Source of the DNA: Candidatus Sulfotelmatobacter sp.
GTDB lineage: Bacteria > Acidobacteriota > Terriglobia > Terriglobales > Acidobacteriaceae
NCBI GenBank assembly: GCA_025462865.1
Contig: JAOAPI010000123.1
Coordinates: forward strand, 1 to 64,000
Reading direction: 5' to 3'
Length of the DNA stretch: 64,000 nt
The stretch's first letter is position 1; the number at the start of each line of letters is the position of its first letter. This document shows, in pieces, positions 1 through 8,071 of the stretch. The notes beneath the pieces were generated by a model. That model was not told the origin of the DNA. It made no database searches and saw only the letters and a list, made by a program, of their open reading frames with translations. The translations under genes and the position numbers were made by a program.

Positions 1-949
1 TAGCGCCGTATTCGGGAGCCATATTGGCAATGGTGGCGCGATCGGCGAGTGGCAGGTCTTGCAGGCCTGGGCCAAAATACTCGACGAACTTCCCGACCAC
101 ACCATGCTTGCGCAGCATCTCGGTGATGGTAAGAACAAGGTCGGTTGCAGTGGCGCCTTCGCGCAAGCGTCCGGTGAGCTTCACGCCGACCACGAGCGGA
201 ATCAGCATGGAGACAGGCTGGCCGAGCATCGCGGCCTCGGCTTCGATGCCGCCAACGCCCCATCCGAGAACGCCGAGTCCATTGATCATTGTGGTGTGAC
301 TGTCGGTGCCGACGAGAGTGTCGGGATAGGCGGTGCTTTTTCCGTTTGCGTCCTTTGCGGAATTTTCCTGGACGAAGACTACACGGGCAAGATATTCGAG
401 ATTGACTTGGTGGACGATGCCGGTGTCGGGGGGGACGATGGCGAGATTGCGGAATCCGACCTGGCCCCAGCGGAGGAATGAGTAGCGCTCTTTGTTGCGC
501 TGGAATTCGAGGAGGGCGTTCACGTCGAAGGCGCTGGCGGTGCCAAATTCGTCGACCTGGACGGAGTGATCGATTACTAATTCGACGGGTTGAAGAGGAT
601 TGATGAGGGCGGGATCGCCGCCGAGATCTTTCATGGCGTCGCGCATGGCGGCGAGATCGACGACGCAGGGAACGCCGGTGAAATCCTGAAGAAGAACGCG
701 GCTGGGAGTGAAGGCGATTTCTTTATCGGGCTTGGAATTTTTATTCCACGCGGCGAGCGAGCGGATGTCTTCTTTTTTTACGTTGCGGCCGTCTTCGGTG
801 CGCAGGAGATTTTCGAGCAAAATGCGCAGGGAGTAGGGGAGATGTTTGGTCGAGATGCCTTGCTGGTCAAGGGCGTCGAGGCGGTGGATTTCGTATTCTT
901 TGTTGCCGACTTTGAGCGGAGAGAGGGAGTTGAAAGTGTTTACGGACAT
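1..949 (-). CDS. acnA: Aconitate hydratase, N-terminal part (runs off the left edge)
   Basis: TCA-cycle enzyme converting citrate to isocitrate with a 4Fe-4S cluster. My translation from the ATG at 949 gives [15 protein letters not shown]... and continues to base 1 without a stop, 316 codons of an enzyme usually near 900 residues. The diagnostic aconitase stretch [19 protein letters not shown] is present around residue 210, followed by [13 protein letters not shown], as in the AcnA/IRP1 class. An AGGAAGG Shine-Dalgarno lies about 6 bases before the ATG. The cluster cysteines lie beyond the window edge and cannot be checked. The open frames seen on the other strand here are antisense shadows. 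Confidence 0.95.
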   Translation of the reverse strand, partial: MSVNTFNSLSPLKVGNKEYEIHRLDALDQQGISTKHLPYSLRILLENLLRTEDGRNVKKEDIRSLAAWNKNSKPDKEIAFTPSRVLLQDFTGVPCVVDLAAMRDAMKDLGGDPALINPLQPVELVIDHSVQVDEFGTASAFDVNALLEFQRNKERYSFLRWGQVGFRNLAIVPPDTGIVHQVNLEYLARVVFVQENSAKDANGKSTAYPDTLVGTDSHTTMINGLGVLGWGVGGIEAEAAMLGQPVSMLIPLVVGVKLTGRLREGATATDLVLTITEMLRKHGVVGKFVEYFGPGLQDLPLADRATIANMAPEYGA

Positions 950-1034
950 GATGGCCTTCCTGATAGTGGGGACTAATAAGTTTAGTCGTTTTGGGGCGGA
1001 ATGCGTAGGGGTGGGTGTCGTCCCTGGCGCAGCT

Positions 1035-1247
1035 TTAGCGGGCGGCGATCCAGACCTGGTATCCGACGACGGCCATCATGAATAGGAGGTAGAGGCGGAG
1101 AGTCCAGAGGATCAGAAGTTCGGGGCCTTTGAGGTGGCGGCGGGGGATGGGATGTTTTTTGGCTTTGACCAGTTGATCGGGTTCGAGCGAGGAGAGGACC
1201 CAGGTTTGATCGGAGGGTGGAGGCGGGATAATATTTTTTTTCGTCAT
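1035..1247 (-). CDS. Small single-span membrane protein
   Basis: A 70-residue protein from the ATG at 1247. The N-terminal half is polar and proline-rich ([16 protein letters not shown]). The C-terminal half has one hydrophobic segment ([21 protein letters not shown]), so it is probably a C-tail or single-pass inner-membrane protein. A longer frame starting at 1340 would read through a dispersed repeat (1276-1336), so the internal ATG is preferred. It lies 85 bp upstream of acnA on the same strand and may be cotranscribed with it. No family recognised. The reading frame and membrane span are visible; the function is unknown. Confidence 0.55.
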   Translation of the reverse strand: MTKKNIIPPPPSDQTWVLSSLEPDQLVKAKKHPIPRRHLKGPELLILWTLRLYLLFMMAVVGYQVWIAAR

Positions 1248-1275
1248 AAGAAAGTCTTTATAGATATCGACCTCA

Positions 1276-1336
1276 GGGGCTAAAGCCCGCGTTCGTTCTT
1301 GAGCTTCACGCGGCGCTGAAGCGCCGCTCTTCCACG
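1276..1336. repeat. 61-bp double-hairpin dispersed repeat, copy 1
   Basis: Two small palindromes 21 bp apart: GGGGCTAAAGCCC (1276-1288) and GCGGCGCTGAAGCGCCGC (1310-1327), followed by TCTTCCACG. The same arrangement with the same spacing and tail is found at 7829-7889. It looks like a REP/MITE-like intergenic element. Confidence 0.85.
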
Positions 1337-1428
1337 TCACTACATGCGATTTCGTTACCGCCCACCAATCCGGAATTCTGCCCGAGCCATCAAAGATTCA
1401 CTTCCGAAAATCCTAGAATGAACCATCT

Positions 1429-2796
1429 CTACTTCCCTCCCAGTGCGGCGAAGATGTTGGGGGCGATGATGCTGATGCCGAAGAGGATGCCGGCGGCGGT
1501 GAGAGTGAGAACGACGCCGCCGGAAAGAATATTTGCCCAGGGAGGACTGACGAGGTCGCCCATGATTTCTTTGTCGTTAACGAGCATGTAGAGGAAGACG
1601 AGCGCCGGGGGCATGGCGAGGACTGCGACTACATTCACGATCAAGACGACATAGACCAGCGGCAGGCCGGGAATGAGAACGATAGCGGCGGCGACGACGG
1701 CGCAGAGAGTCAAGACCGCGTAGAAGGACTTACCTTCTCCAACTGGGAGATTGAGGCTGTGAGGTTTGCGCGCGACCTCTCCGAAGGCGTAGGCGGAAGA
1801 GGTTGAGATGGTGATGGCGGCGACGATGCCGGCTTCGACCATGCCGAGTGCGAAGAGGGATGCGCCAAAGTGGCCGATGATTGGCTCGAGTGCCTGTGCG
1901 AATTCGGCGGCCTCGTAGTTGCCGGTAGTCATTTGATGAGCGAAGAGTGGTGCGGTAGCGATAATTGTAGCTACGGCTGCGGCCGATGCGAGGGCGGCAC
2001 CGAGGACGGTGTCGATGCGGCCGAAGCGGATATCTTTGGTGGTCATGCCCTTGTCGACGGTGGCGCTTTGCTGAAAAAAGAGCATCCACGGAGTGACGGT
2101 TGCGCCGATGTCGGCCAACAGGATGAGAAGCGTGTCTTTGTTGAAGCCGGGAAGCGGTTTCCATGTGGCGAAAGCATGACCGACCGAATGCCAATTGGGA
2201 TGGGTCATGAGCGCGACTGGAATGAAAATGAGATTGAATAAGGCGGCGGCGAGAGTGATGCGCTCCCAGGTCCAGTAGCGGTGGCTCATGAGGGCGGCGT
2301 AGAGAACGACGAACGCGATGAGAACTGCCGCCCAAGCGGGCACGCCGAAGAAACCGAGGCCGGCGCGGATGGCGATAAATTCGGTGATCAGGGTGAGAAA
2401 ATTTCCGATACCGAGATCGATCATGGAGAACCATCCCCAGAAGGGGCCGAAGCGTTCGAAGATGAGTTCAGCGTGACCGCGATGGGTTGCAGCGCCGAGG
2501 CGGACGGTCATCTCCTGGACGACGATGGCCATGCCGAAGGTGACGACTACGAAGGGGAGGAAGAATCCGATGCCGAAACGGGCACCGGTGGCGGCATAGG
2601 AGAGCATGCTAGGGCCGTCGTTCTCGCCGAGCATTACGAGAACGCCAGGCCCGGCCAGTAACCACAGAAGGCGCGCGTTGGAGGAGAAGCCGCGGCGAGC
2701 GCGGGCGTCAGAGACGCGGACGCGGTCGTGGGCGCGGTCGACGTCTTCGTGGGTGATTACGACTTCGGCTTCGGTCTGGGTGGCGGTGAACTTCAT
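1429..2796 (-). CDS. Nramp-family metal transporter with non-canonical binding-site motifs
   Basis: A 455-residue polytopic membrane protein with the Nramp fold signature in TM1 (LLAGPGVLVMLGENDGPSM, residues 46-64) and TM6 (DIGATVTPWMLFFQQSA, 229-245). About 11 hydrophobic spans are visible. Classical proton-coupled Mn/Fe transporters carry DPGN in TM1 and MPH in TM6. Here these positions read N59-D60-G61-P62 and T235-P236-W237, so the usual Met and His ligands are absent. Substrate may therefore be Mg2+ or another ion, as in Nramp-related magnesium transporters; this is inference. The next gene upstream on the same strand is an MntR/DtxR-type regulator, and a palindrome overlaps the likely promoter. 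Confidence 0.85.
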   Translation of the reverse strand: MKFTATQTEAEVVITHEDVDRAHDRVRVSDARARRGFSSNARLLWLLAGPGVLVMLGENDGPSMLSYAATGARFGIGFFLPFVVVTFGMAIVVQEMTVRLGAATHRGHAELIFERFGPFWGWFSMIDLGIGNFLTLITEFIAIRAGLGFFGVPAWAAVLIAFVVLYAALMSHRYWTWERITLAAALFNLIFIPVALMTHPNWHSVGHAFATWKPLPGFNKDTLLILLADIGATVTPWMLFFQQSATVDKGMTTKDIRFGRIDTVLGAALASAAAVATIIATAPLFAHQMTTGNYEAAEFAQALEPIIGHFGASLFALGMVEAGIVAAITISTSSAYAFGEVARKPHSLNLPVGEGKSFYAVLTLCAVVAAAIVLIPGLPLVYVVLIVNVVAVLAMPPALVFLYMLVNDKEIMGDLVSPPWANILSGGVVLTLTAAGILFGISIIAPNIFAALGGK

Positions 2797-2830
2797 CGGG
2801 TGAGTGTGGGCGTCAGCGGCAATTAGCGTA

Positions 2831-2861
2831 AGTATACACTAGGGGATAAACCATGGTTAAT
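2831..2861 (-). promoter_or_regulatory. Candidate promoter and metalloregulator operator of the Nramp gene
   Basis: On the minus strand a TATACT -10 (2831-2836) lies 18 bp from a TTAACC -35-like hexamer (2855-2860). The -35 is inside a near-perfect 16-bp palindrome (2846-2861; 14 of 16 positions symmetric, core AACCATGGTT) centred about 57 bp before the start codon. Its size and placement suit a DtxR/MntR operator. The regulator assignment is inferred from the neighbouring gene. Confidence 0.45.
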
Positions 2862-3139
2862 AAGGATCGCGTCTGGTGAGGGCGCGGTTGGGAAAGTGGT
2901 TGGGAAAAGCCGTGCCGTCCCTGACGGGACTTGTTTCACCTTCGCTGCGCCACCCGGCACTGCCGTGCCGGGCTTTCACATACCGCCCCTTCGGGGCTGG
3001 AATTGCGATTCGACTGCGGCTACTTATCCAAACGCAGTTCTTTGCACACGAAACTTATTGTCTAGGCGGATGACGCGGCTGCGCTTTTACGGTGGCGCAG
3101 GCAGTCGCGGGCGAGGGCGCCCGCGCCACACGAACAATG
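2862..3139. other. Intergenic stretch with small GC-rich hairpins
   Basis: No gene is supported between the Nramp gene and the MntR-like gene. The stretch holds several short inverted repeats: GTCCCTGACGGGAC, CCCGGCACTGCCGTGCCGGG, CCCCTTCGGGG, and at 3106-3130 a GGGCGAGGGCGCCC palindrome followed by GCGCCACA. The last resembles the composite repeat found elsewhere in the window. Confidence 0.6.
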
Positions 3140-3799
3140 TTAGCGGGGGGAGGGGGAGACCCAGACGCGTTCGGCGGCGGCGCGGCCGAGGGAGACGTTG
3201 CCTGCGGGGGTAGATAAGGTGAGAGTCTGGTCATAGTTGCGCTCGAGGAGGCGCAACTTGGCTCCGGGACGGACGCCGCGAGCTTCGAGGAATTCGAGGA
3301 GACGGCGGTCGCGTTCGTAAATTCCGCAGACGGCGTAGGCGGTTGCGGGCGCGGCGTCAGCCAGAAGAAGGAGTCCACGATGGCGGCGGCTGGCGGGGCT
3401 CTCCATTTCGCTAAGGTTTCCGTGTGGACAGATGCCTCGCTTGCCCAATTTGGCGAGGAGTTTGGCTTCGAAGTCAGGGGACACCGCGTGCTCCAGGCGT
3501 TCAGCTTCGTCGTGAACCTTCCACCATTCCATGCCGAAGAGCTCAGTCAGCATGCGTTCGATGAGGTGATGACGAAGCGTAAGTTTGCGGGCGATCTTGC
3601 GGCCGGCGGCGGTGAGGCGCAGGTGTCCGTCAGACTGAACGCGAACGAGAGCGTCCTTCTTCAGACGGCGGACCGCCATGGTGACTGCGGGCGCTGAGAC
3701 CTTCAGCCAGTCGGCGAGACGGGCGGAGATGACGGATTCGCCCTCGCTCTCGGCTTCCAGAATGGCTTTGAGATAGTCCTCTTTGGAAACGGTGATCAT
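3140..3799 (-). CDS. MntR/DtxR-family metal-dependent transcriptional regulator
   Basis: A 219-residue regulator. It has an N-terminal winged helix (MITVSKEDYLKAILEAE..., with VSAPAVTMAVRRLKKDALV as the recognition-helix region). A metal-binding/dimerisation domain follows (RHHLIERMLTELFGMEW...VHDEAERLEHAVS), then a CPHGN turn and a C-terminal FeoA/SH3-like domain (LRLLERNYDQTLTL). This order is the DtxR/IdeR/MntR arrangement. It lies upstream of, and on the same strand as, the Nramp gene, whose promoter overlaps a palindrome. Metal-responsive control of that transporter is the simplest inference. Which metal it senses cannot be read from the sequence. Confidence 0.9.
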   Translation of the reverse strand: MITVSKEDYLKAILEAESEGESVISARLADWLKVSAPAVTMAVRRLKKDALVRVQSDGHLRLTAAGRKIARKLTLRHHLIERMLTELFGMEWWKVHDEAERLEHAVSPDFEAKLLAKLGKRGICPHGNLSEMESPASRRHRGLLLLADAAPATAYAVCGIYERDRRLLEFLEARGVRPGAKLRLLERNYDQTLTLSTPAGNVSLGRAAAERVWVSPSPR

Positions 3800-3852
3800 C
3801 TGGAAGATTATACGGCGGAGTTAAGCGGGGTTAATTGTAGAAAGAAAAAACC

Positions 3853-3883
3853 TTTAACACAGGGGACACAGAGGGGCACAGGG
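3853..3883. repeat. CACAGGGGACACAGAGG-type intergenic repeat
   Basis: Purine-rich repeat of the form TTTAACACAGGGGACACAGAGG. Related copies occur at 5964-5998 and 16839-16869. Confidence 0.7.
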
Positions 3884-3946
3884 TAGATCGGAATGCGCTC
3901 GTTTGACAGCATTCTTACTCTCCCCTAACCTTGATTTTCTCTGGCT

Positions 3947-5221
3947 ATGAAAGTTCTGGTTCTAGGCAATGGGGGACGGGAGCACGCGCTGGTATGGAAG
4001 CTGCGGCAGTCGGCGCGGGTTTCGAAGGTGTACTGCGCGCCGGGGAATGGCGGAATTGCGGATGAGGCGGAATGCCTGCCGGTGGATCTGAAGAGTCTGA
4101 GTTCGATCGTAGCGGTGGGAGAGAAGATTCGGCCTGAGCTTACGGTGGTGGGCCCGGAGTTGGCGCTGACGTTGGGTGTAGTGGATGAGTTCACGCGTCG
4201 CGGCTGGCCGGTGTTTGGGCCGACCAAGGCTGCGGCGCAGCTGGAGTGGAGCAAGAGCTTTGCGAAAGAGTTTCTGCAGCGTCATCGGATTCCAACTGCA
4301 GCTTATGCGATTTGCGATTCGGTGGAGGAGGTGCGCGCAGCCCTGACGCATTTTCACCTGCCGGTGGTGGTGAAGGCGGATGGCTTAGCCGCGGGCAAGG
4401 GCGTGGTGATCGCGGCGAGCAAGGAAGAAGCGCTGAGCTTCGTTGGGGAGATGTTCAGCGGCAAGATGGTGGGCGAGGCGGGAACGAGGGTGGTGCTGGA
4501 AGAATTTTTGAAGGGCGACGAGCTTTCGTTTCTGGTATTGAGCGATGGAGAGCGGGTTGCGCCACTGGTGGCGGCGCAGGATCACAAGCGCATTGGCGAT
4601 GGGGATACGGGTCCGAATACGGGTGGTATGGGCGCATACTCGACCGCCGAAATCGTTGACGACAAGATGCGTGACTGGCTGGTGAATCATATTGCCAGGC
4701 CGGTGGTTGCGGGGATGAAGGCGGAGGGGGCGGAATATAAGGGCGTCCTCTATTGCGGGCTAATGATGACGGCGCGCGGTCCGATGGTGCTGGAATTTAA
4801 TTGCCGGTTTGGCGATCCGGAGACCCAGCCGATTCTGATGCGATTGGAGAGCGATCTGGTGGAGGCGCTGGAGGCATCGATCGAAGGGCGGGTCAGCGAG
4901 GGGAATTTCAAATGGTCGCGCGATGCGTCGGTGTGCGTAGTGATGGCATCGGGAGGATATCCAGGGACGTTTGATGTCGGGAAAAAGATTGCGGGACTGG
5001 ATGAGGCTGGGGCGGTCGAGGGAGTTAAGGTGTTTCACGCGGGGACATCGAAACGCGATGGGGAGTTTTTTACGGCGGGGGGAAGAGTGTTGGGAGTGTC
5101 GGCCCGGGCTGCGGAGTTGGAGACGGCGGTGCAGAGGGCTTATGAGGCTTGCGGAAAGATCTCGTTCGAGGGGGCGCAGTATCGGAAGGATATTGCTGGA
5201 AGGGCGTTGGGGAAGAGGTAA
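3947..5221 (+). CDS. purD: Phosphoribosylamine--glycine ligase (GARS)
   Basis: A 424-residue protein of normal family length catalysing ATP-dependent ligation of phosphoribosylamine and glycine in purine synthesis. The N-terminal MKVLVLGNGGREHALVWKL is the PurD nucleotide-fold signature. The ATP-grasp domain follows (PVVVKADGLAAGKGV, then the GPNTGGMGAYS motif and LEFNCRFGDPETQ). The ATG at 3947 gives the conserved N-terminus although no clear Shine-Dalgarno precedes it. purE follows about 210 bp downstream on the same strand, with a dispersed repeat between them. Confidence 0.97.
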   Translation: MKVLVLGNGGREHALVWKLRQSARVSKVYCAPGNGGIADEAECLPVDLKSLSSIVAVGEKIRPELTVVGPELALTLGVVDEFTRRGWPVFGPTKAAAQLEWSKSFAKEFLQRHRIPTAAYAICDSVEEVRAALTHFHLPVVVKADGLAAGKGVVIAASKEEALSFVGEMFSGKMVGEAGTRVVLEEFLKGDELSFLVLSDGERVAPLVAAQDHKRIGDGDTGPNTGGMGAYSTAEIVDDKMRDWLVNHIARPVVAGMKAEGAEYKGVLYCGLMMTARGPMVLEFNCRFGDPETQPILMRLESDLVEALEASIEGRVSEGNFKWSRDASVCVVMASGGYPGTFDVGKKIAGLDEAGAVEGVKVFHAGTSKRDGEFFTAGGRVLGVSARAAELETAVQRAYEACGKISFEGAQYRKDIAGRALGKR

Positions 5222-5314
5222 AAGGCAGATTCTGCGTCGCTGGGAGTTTGTGGCGTGAGACCAGTGCTTCGTACGAACTCCTTGCGATGTCTGAAATGGT
5301 GTCCAGGTGAATGG

Positions 5315-5341
5315 GGTTCTTCGCTTCGCTCAGAATGACAG
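5315..5341. repeat. TCGCTTCGCTCAGAATGACA-type intergenic repeat
   Basis: Motif TTCGCTTCGCTCAGAATGACA between purD and purE. Variants occur at 6111-6156 and 21236-21260. Confidence 0.7.
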
Positions 5342-5430
5342 ACTAGAAAAATGATGTCGAGTAGGAAAGATCCGCATGACAAATGGATCAGAATGACAGG
5401 CAGTAAAGACTGATGGGGTGGAAGGGGACA

Positions 5431-5928
5431 ATGGGAAAAACAATTGTGTCGATTGTGATGGGGAGTGATTCTGATCTCGAGATCATGCGCGAGGCGGGGA
5501 AGGCGCTGGAGGAGTTCGGGATCGGCTATGAGATGGATGTGACGTCGGCGCACCGGTCGCCGGACCGGACGGCAGACTTCGCGCGGAAGGCTGCGGGGCG
5601 CGGGATTCAGGTGATCATCGCGGGGGCTGGAGGGGCGGCGCATCTGGCGGGTGTCATTGCAGCGCACACGACTTTGCCGGTGATTGGAGTACCGATCCCT
5701 TCGACATCGCTGCAGGGGATGGATTCTTTGCTGGCGACGGTGCAGATGCCGGCGGGGATTCCGGTGGCGACGGTGGCGATCGGGAAGCCGGGAGCGACGA
5801 ATGCGGGGATTTTGGCGGCGCAGATGATTGGGTTGGGGGATGCTGCGATTGCGAAGAAGTTGGAGGGGCATAAGGAAAAGTTGGCGCGGGGGGTGGAGGA
5901 GAAGTCTAGGAAGTTGAAGGGGCAGTGA
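5431..5928 (+). CDS. purE: N5-carboxyaminoimidazole ribonucleotide mutase
   Basis: Class I PurE of 165 residues, converting N5-CAIR to CAIR in purine synthesis. Family motifs seen are [52 protein letters not shown] and [25 protein letters not shown]. The ATG at 5431 is preferred to the one at 5413 because AAGGGG lies 5 bases before it. No purK is seen next to it, so that partner must be elsewhere or absent. Confidence 0.97.
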   Translation: MGKTIVSIVMGSDSDLEIMREAGKALEEFGIGYEMDVTSAHRSPDRTADFARKAAGRGIQVIIAGAGGAAHLAGVIAAHTTLPVIGVPIPSTSLQGMDSLLATVQMPAGIPVATVAIGKPGATNAGILAAQMIGLGDAAIAKKLEGHKEKLARGVEEKSRKLKGQ

Positions 5929-5963
5929 GTTCGGGATTTCAGGGGAGGGATCAAGGTCAAAAT

Positions 5964-5998
5964 CTTTACCACAGGGGGCACAGGGGGAACACAGGGGA
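5964..5998. repeat. CACAGGGGGCACAGGGG-type intergenic repeat
   Basis: Degenerate copy of the family at 3853-3883. It sits in the 250-bp gap between the convergent purE and galU genes. Confidence 0.6.
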
Positions 5999-6110
5999 AG
6001 GCGGGGATGGTGGACGATCACAACCGATCCGGCGGATGAATGTTGGGCTGGTTGTGGAAACGCCTTGCGCGCTGGTGGAGAGGTCGACGGAGAAGGGGTC
6101 CTTCGATTGC

Positions 6111-6156
6111 GGTTTTGCTTCGCATTCGCGAAGCAAAATCCTCGCTCAGGATGACA
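6111..6156. repeat. TTTTGCTTCGC palindrome plus GCTCAGGATGACA repeat
   Basis: An inverted repeat (TTTTGCTTCGC ... GCGAAGCAAAA) is fused to the CTCGCTCAGGATGACA tail of the 5315-5341 repeat family. It lies just past the 3' end of galU and could double as a transcript-end hairpin. Confidence 0.55.
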
Positions 6157-6178
6157 ATCGTCAGAAGTTTTTAAAGCT

Positions 6179-7060
6179 TTAGAGTTTCAAGCCTTTCAGG
6201 TATTCGCGGAAGGGGGCGCCGAGGTCTTCGCGTTTCAGGGCGAACTCCACCGTGGCTTTCAGGAATCCCAACTTGTCGCCGGTGTCGTGGCGACGGCCTT
6301 CGTAGACGTAGGCGTACATCTTTTCTTTCTCCAGGAGGAGGTGCATGCCGTCGGTGAGTTGAAGTTCTCCTCCAGCGCCGGTGGGAGTGTTGGAGAGGCA
6401 ATCGAAGATTGCGGGAGTGAGAATGTAGCGGCCGATAATGGCAAGGTTTGACGGGGCGTCTTCCGGCTTGGGTTTCTCCACCATATTTTTGATTTCGAAA
6501 AGGCGGTCGCCGAAGCGGCTGTCGACGGGCTTGACGTCGAGAACGCCGTAGGAAGAGATCATTTTGCCTTCGATAATTTGAGTCGCGAGCACGGAGCACT
6601 GGGTCTGGTCGAAGACTTCGACCATCTGCTTGAGGCAGGGGACCTGGGCGTCGATGACATCGTCGGCGAGGAGGACGGCGAAAGGTTCGTTGCCGACCAT
6701 TTCGCGGGCCATGAGGACGGCGTGTCCGAGTCCGAGAGCCTCTTTCTGGCGAACGTACGCGACGTAGATCATGTCGGAGATGGAGCGCACGATCTGGAGC
6801 AGATCGGTCTTCTTGCGTTCCTCTAACATTTTTTCCAACTCATAGCTGACGTCGAAGTGGTCTTCGATGGCCTGCTTGCCGCGGCCGGTGATGATGAGGA
6901 TCTGGTTGCAGCCGGAGGCCATAGCTTCTTCGACTCCGTACTGGATGATGGGCTTATCCACCAGAGGGAGCATTTCTTTGGGCTGGGCTTTGGTTGCGGG
7001 AAGAAAACGAGTGCCGAGGCCGGCGGCGGGGAAGACAGCTTTGCGGACTTTCATGGTCAT
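6179..7060 (-). CDS. galU: UTP--glucose-1-phosphate uridylyltransferase
   Basis: A 293-residue nucleotidyltransferase making UDP-glucose for envelope and exopolysaccharide synthesis. The N-terminus carries KAVFPAAGLGTRFLPATKAQPKEMLPLVDKP, the GalU nucleotide-binding signature. Further motifs are EEAMASGCNQILIITGRGK, FAVLLADDVID, VEKPKPEDAPSNLAIIGRYIL and GGELQLTDGM. The open frame extends to 7330, but homology starts at MTMKVRK, so the start is 7060 or 7054. Neither has an obvious Shine-Dalgarno. A GTCGTTGGTCG repeat lies immediately upstream. Confidence 0.96.
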   Translation of the reverse strand: MTMKVRKAVFPAAGLGTRFLPATKAQPKEMLPLVDKPIIQYGVEEAMASGCNQILIITGRGKQAIEDHFDVSYELEKMLEERKKTDLLQIVRSISDMIYVAYVRQKEALGLGHAVLMAREMVGNEPFAVLLADDVIDAQVPCLKQMVEVFDQTQCSVLATQIIEGKMISSYGVLDVKPVDSRFGDRLFEIKNMVEKPKPEDAPSNLAIIGRYILTPAIFDCLSNTPTGAGGELQLTDGMHLLLEKEKMYAYVYEGRRHDTGDKLGFLKATVEFALKREDLGAPFREYLKGLKL

Positions 7061-7067
7061 AGAGGTA

Positions 7068-7096
7068 GTCGTTGGTCGATCGTCGTTAGTCGTTGG
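7068..7096. repeat. GTCGTTGGTCGTT-type repeat
   Basis: Iterated GTCGTTGGTCG/GTCGTTAGTCG units. Similar tracts occur at 7761-7787 and 18454-18478, always next to gene ends or starts. Confidence 0.65.
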
Positions 7097-7307
7097 CGGT
7101 ACTTTCGGTTGACGGACAATTGTACCCGGTGAGTTTGTGAGATGGCGATACAGTGCGCAGAGTAGAAGCGGGGCGGCGTTATCGGGGAGGCGTGGTCGCG
7201 AACGCTTTCGGAATGACAAGGAGGGAGAGGGCGCAAATTTGCAATCCGGTGGCAAAGCGCTTAGGTTTCTCCTTCCCACGTACAGTTCCGCAAAAGGAGG
7301 CCGGCTT

Positions 7308-7751
7308 ATGAAGGCTGTGAAGATTTGCATGGTGCTGGCGTTGATGGGTCTCGCGGGCTACGCCCAAGTCAGTTCGTTCGACTCCGAAAAAGCGCGGGTT
7401 GTGTCGCTGGAAAATGCGTGGAACGAGGCGGAGAAGCACAAAGATGCGAAAGCGATCGACGGGCTGCTCGCGGCGACGTTTTCCTACACCGATTCCGACG
7501 GATTGTTCATGAACAAACAGCAATATCTTGCGAGCATTAAGGAGGCGGGATACCGTCCGGACCAGATTGTGAATGACTCGATGAAGGTGCAGGGCTACGA
7601 ACATGCGGTAGTGGTTACGGGAACGTATCGGGAAAAGGGCGCGGAGAAAGGGAAAGCTTACAGCCGGCGAGGGCGATTTACCGATATGTGGGTTCAGGAA
7701 AATGGCGGGTGGTTGTGCGCGGCGAGTCATGAGACGTTGATTGGGAAGTAG
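7308..7751 (+). CDS. Secreted DUF4440/SnoaL-like protein
   Basis: A 147-residue protein with an N-terminal signal peptide (MKAVKICMVLALMGLAGYAQ). The mature part has an NTF2-like alpha+beta pattern: an N-terminal helix (VVSLENAWNEAEKHKDAKAIDGLLAATFSYTDSDG) and later strands ending RFTDMWVQENGGWLCAASHETLIG. This is typical of DUF4440 proteins. The ATG at 7308 has a strong AAAGGAGG 7 bases upstream, so the longer open frame from 7137 is rejected. Function unknown; periplasmic location is inferred. Confidence 0.8.
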   Translation: MKAVKICMVLALMGLAGYAQVSSFDSEKARVVSLENAWNEAEKHKDAKAIDGLLAATFSYTDSDGLFMNKQQYLASIKEAGYRPDQIVNDSMKVQGYEHAVVVTGTYREKGAEKGKAYSRRGRFTDMWVQENGGWLCAASHETLIGK

Positions 7752-7760
7752 AGCGGAACG

Positions 7761-7787
7761 GTCGTTGGTCGTTTGTCGTTTGTCGTC
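7761..7787. repeat. GTCGTTGGTCGTT-type repeat
   Basis: GTCGTTGGTCGTTTGTCGTT followed by TGTCGTC, just after the stop of the DUF4440 gene. Same family as 7068-7096. Confidence 0.65.
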
Positions 7788-8071
7788 GAGATGAGACTTG
7801 CGAGGGGGAACGGGGGACGACGACCACGGGGGCTAAAGCCCGGAGTTCAGGAAACACTTTACGCGGCGCTGAAGCGCCGCTCTTCCACGGTCATGCAAGC
7901 CTTTCTCTTGTTTCTGGCTGCACTTCCACGGTAGTGCAAGTCTTTCTATTGTTCCCAAAGAGCGGAGAGTGTGGTGGATTTTTCTGGCTGCATTGCGGCG
8001 CGGCTGAAGCCACGCCCCTTCAAAGCGGAGGGGCAAGTTTTCCGCACCCTCTGAACCGCGCTTTCTAAAAA
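7788..8071. repeat. Repeat-filled intergenic region, including 61-bp element copy 2
   Basis: No gene supported. 7829-7889 is the second copy of the 61-bp double-hairpin element. An imperfect tandem duplication follows: CTTCCACGGTCATGCAAG then CTTCCACGGTAGTGCAAG, each followed by a pyrimidine-rich tract. A related GCGGCTGAAGCCACGCC hairpin lies near 7998-8014. The region separates the DUF4440 gene from the 3' end of mfd. Confidence 0.75.

Noticed and set aside
24-976. Open frames on the plus strand at the left edge
   Set aside because: They are antisense to the aconitase gene, which is convincing by homology across the same bases.
1730-2434. 234-residue minus-strand frame inside the Nramp gene, and similar Arg/His-rich frames elsewhere
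   Set aside because: These Arg-, His- and Pro-rich frames are typical alternative-frame shadows of high-GC genes.
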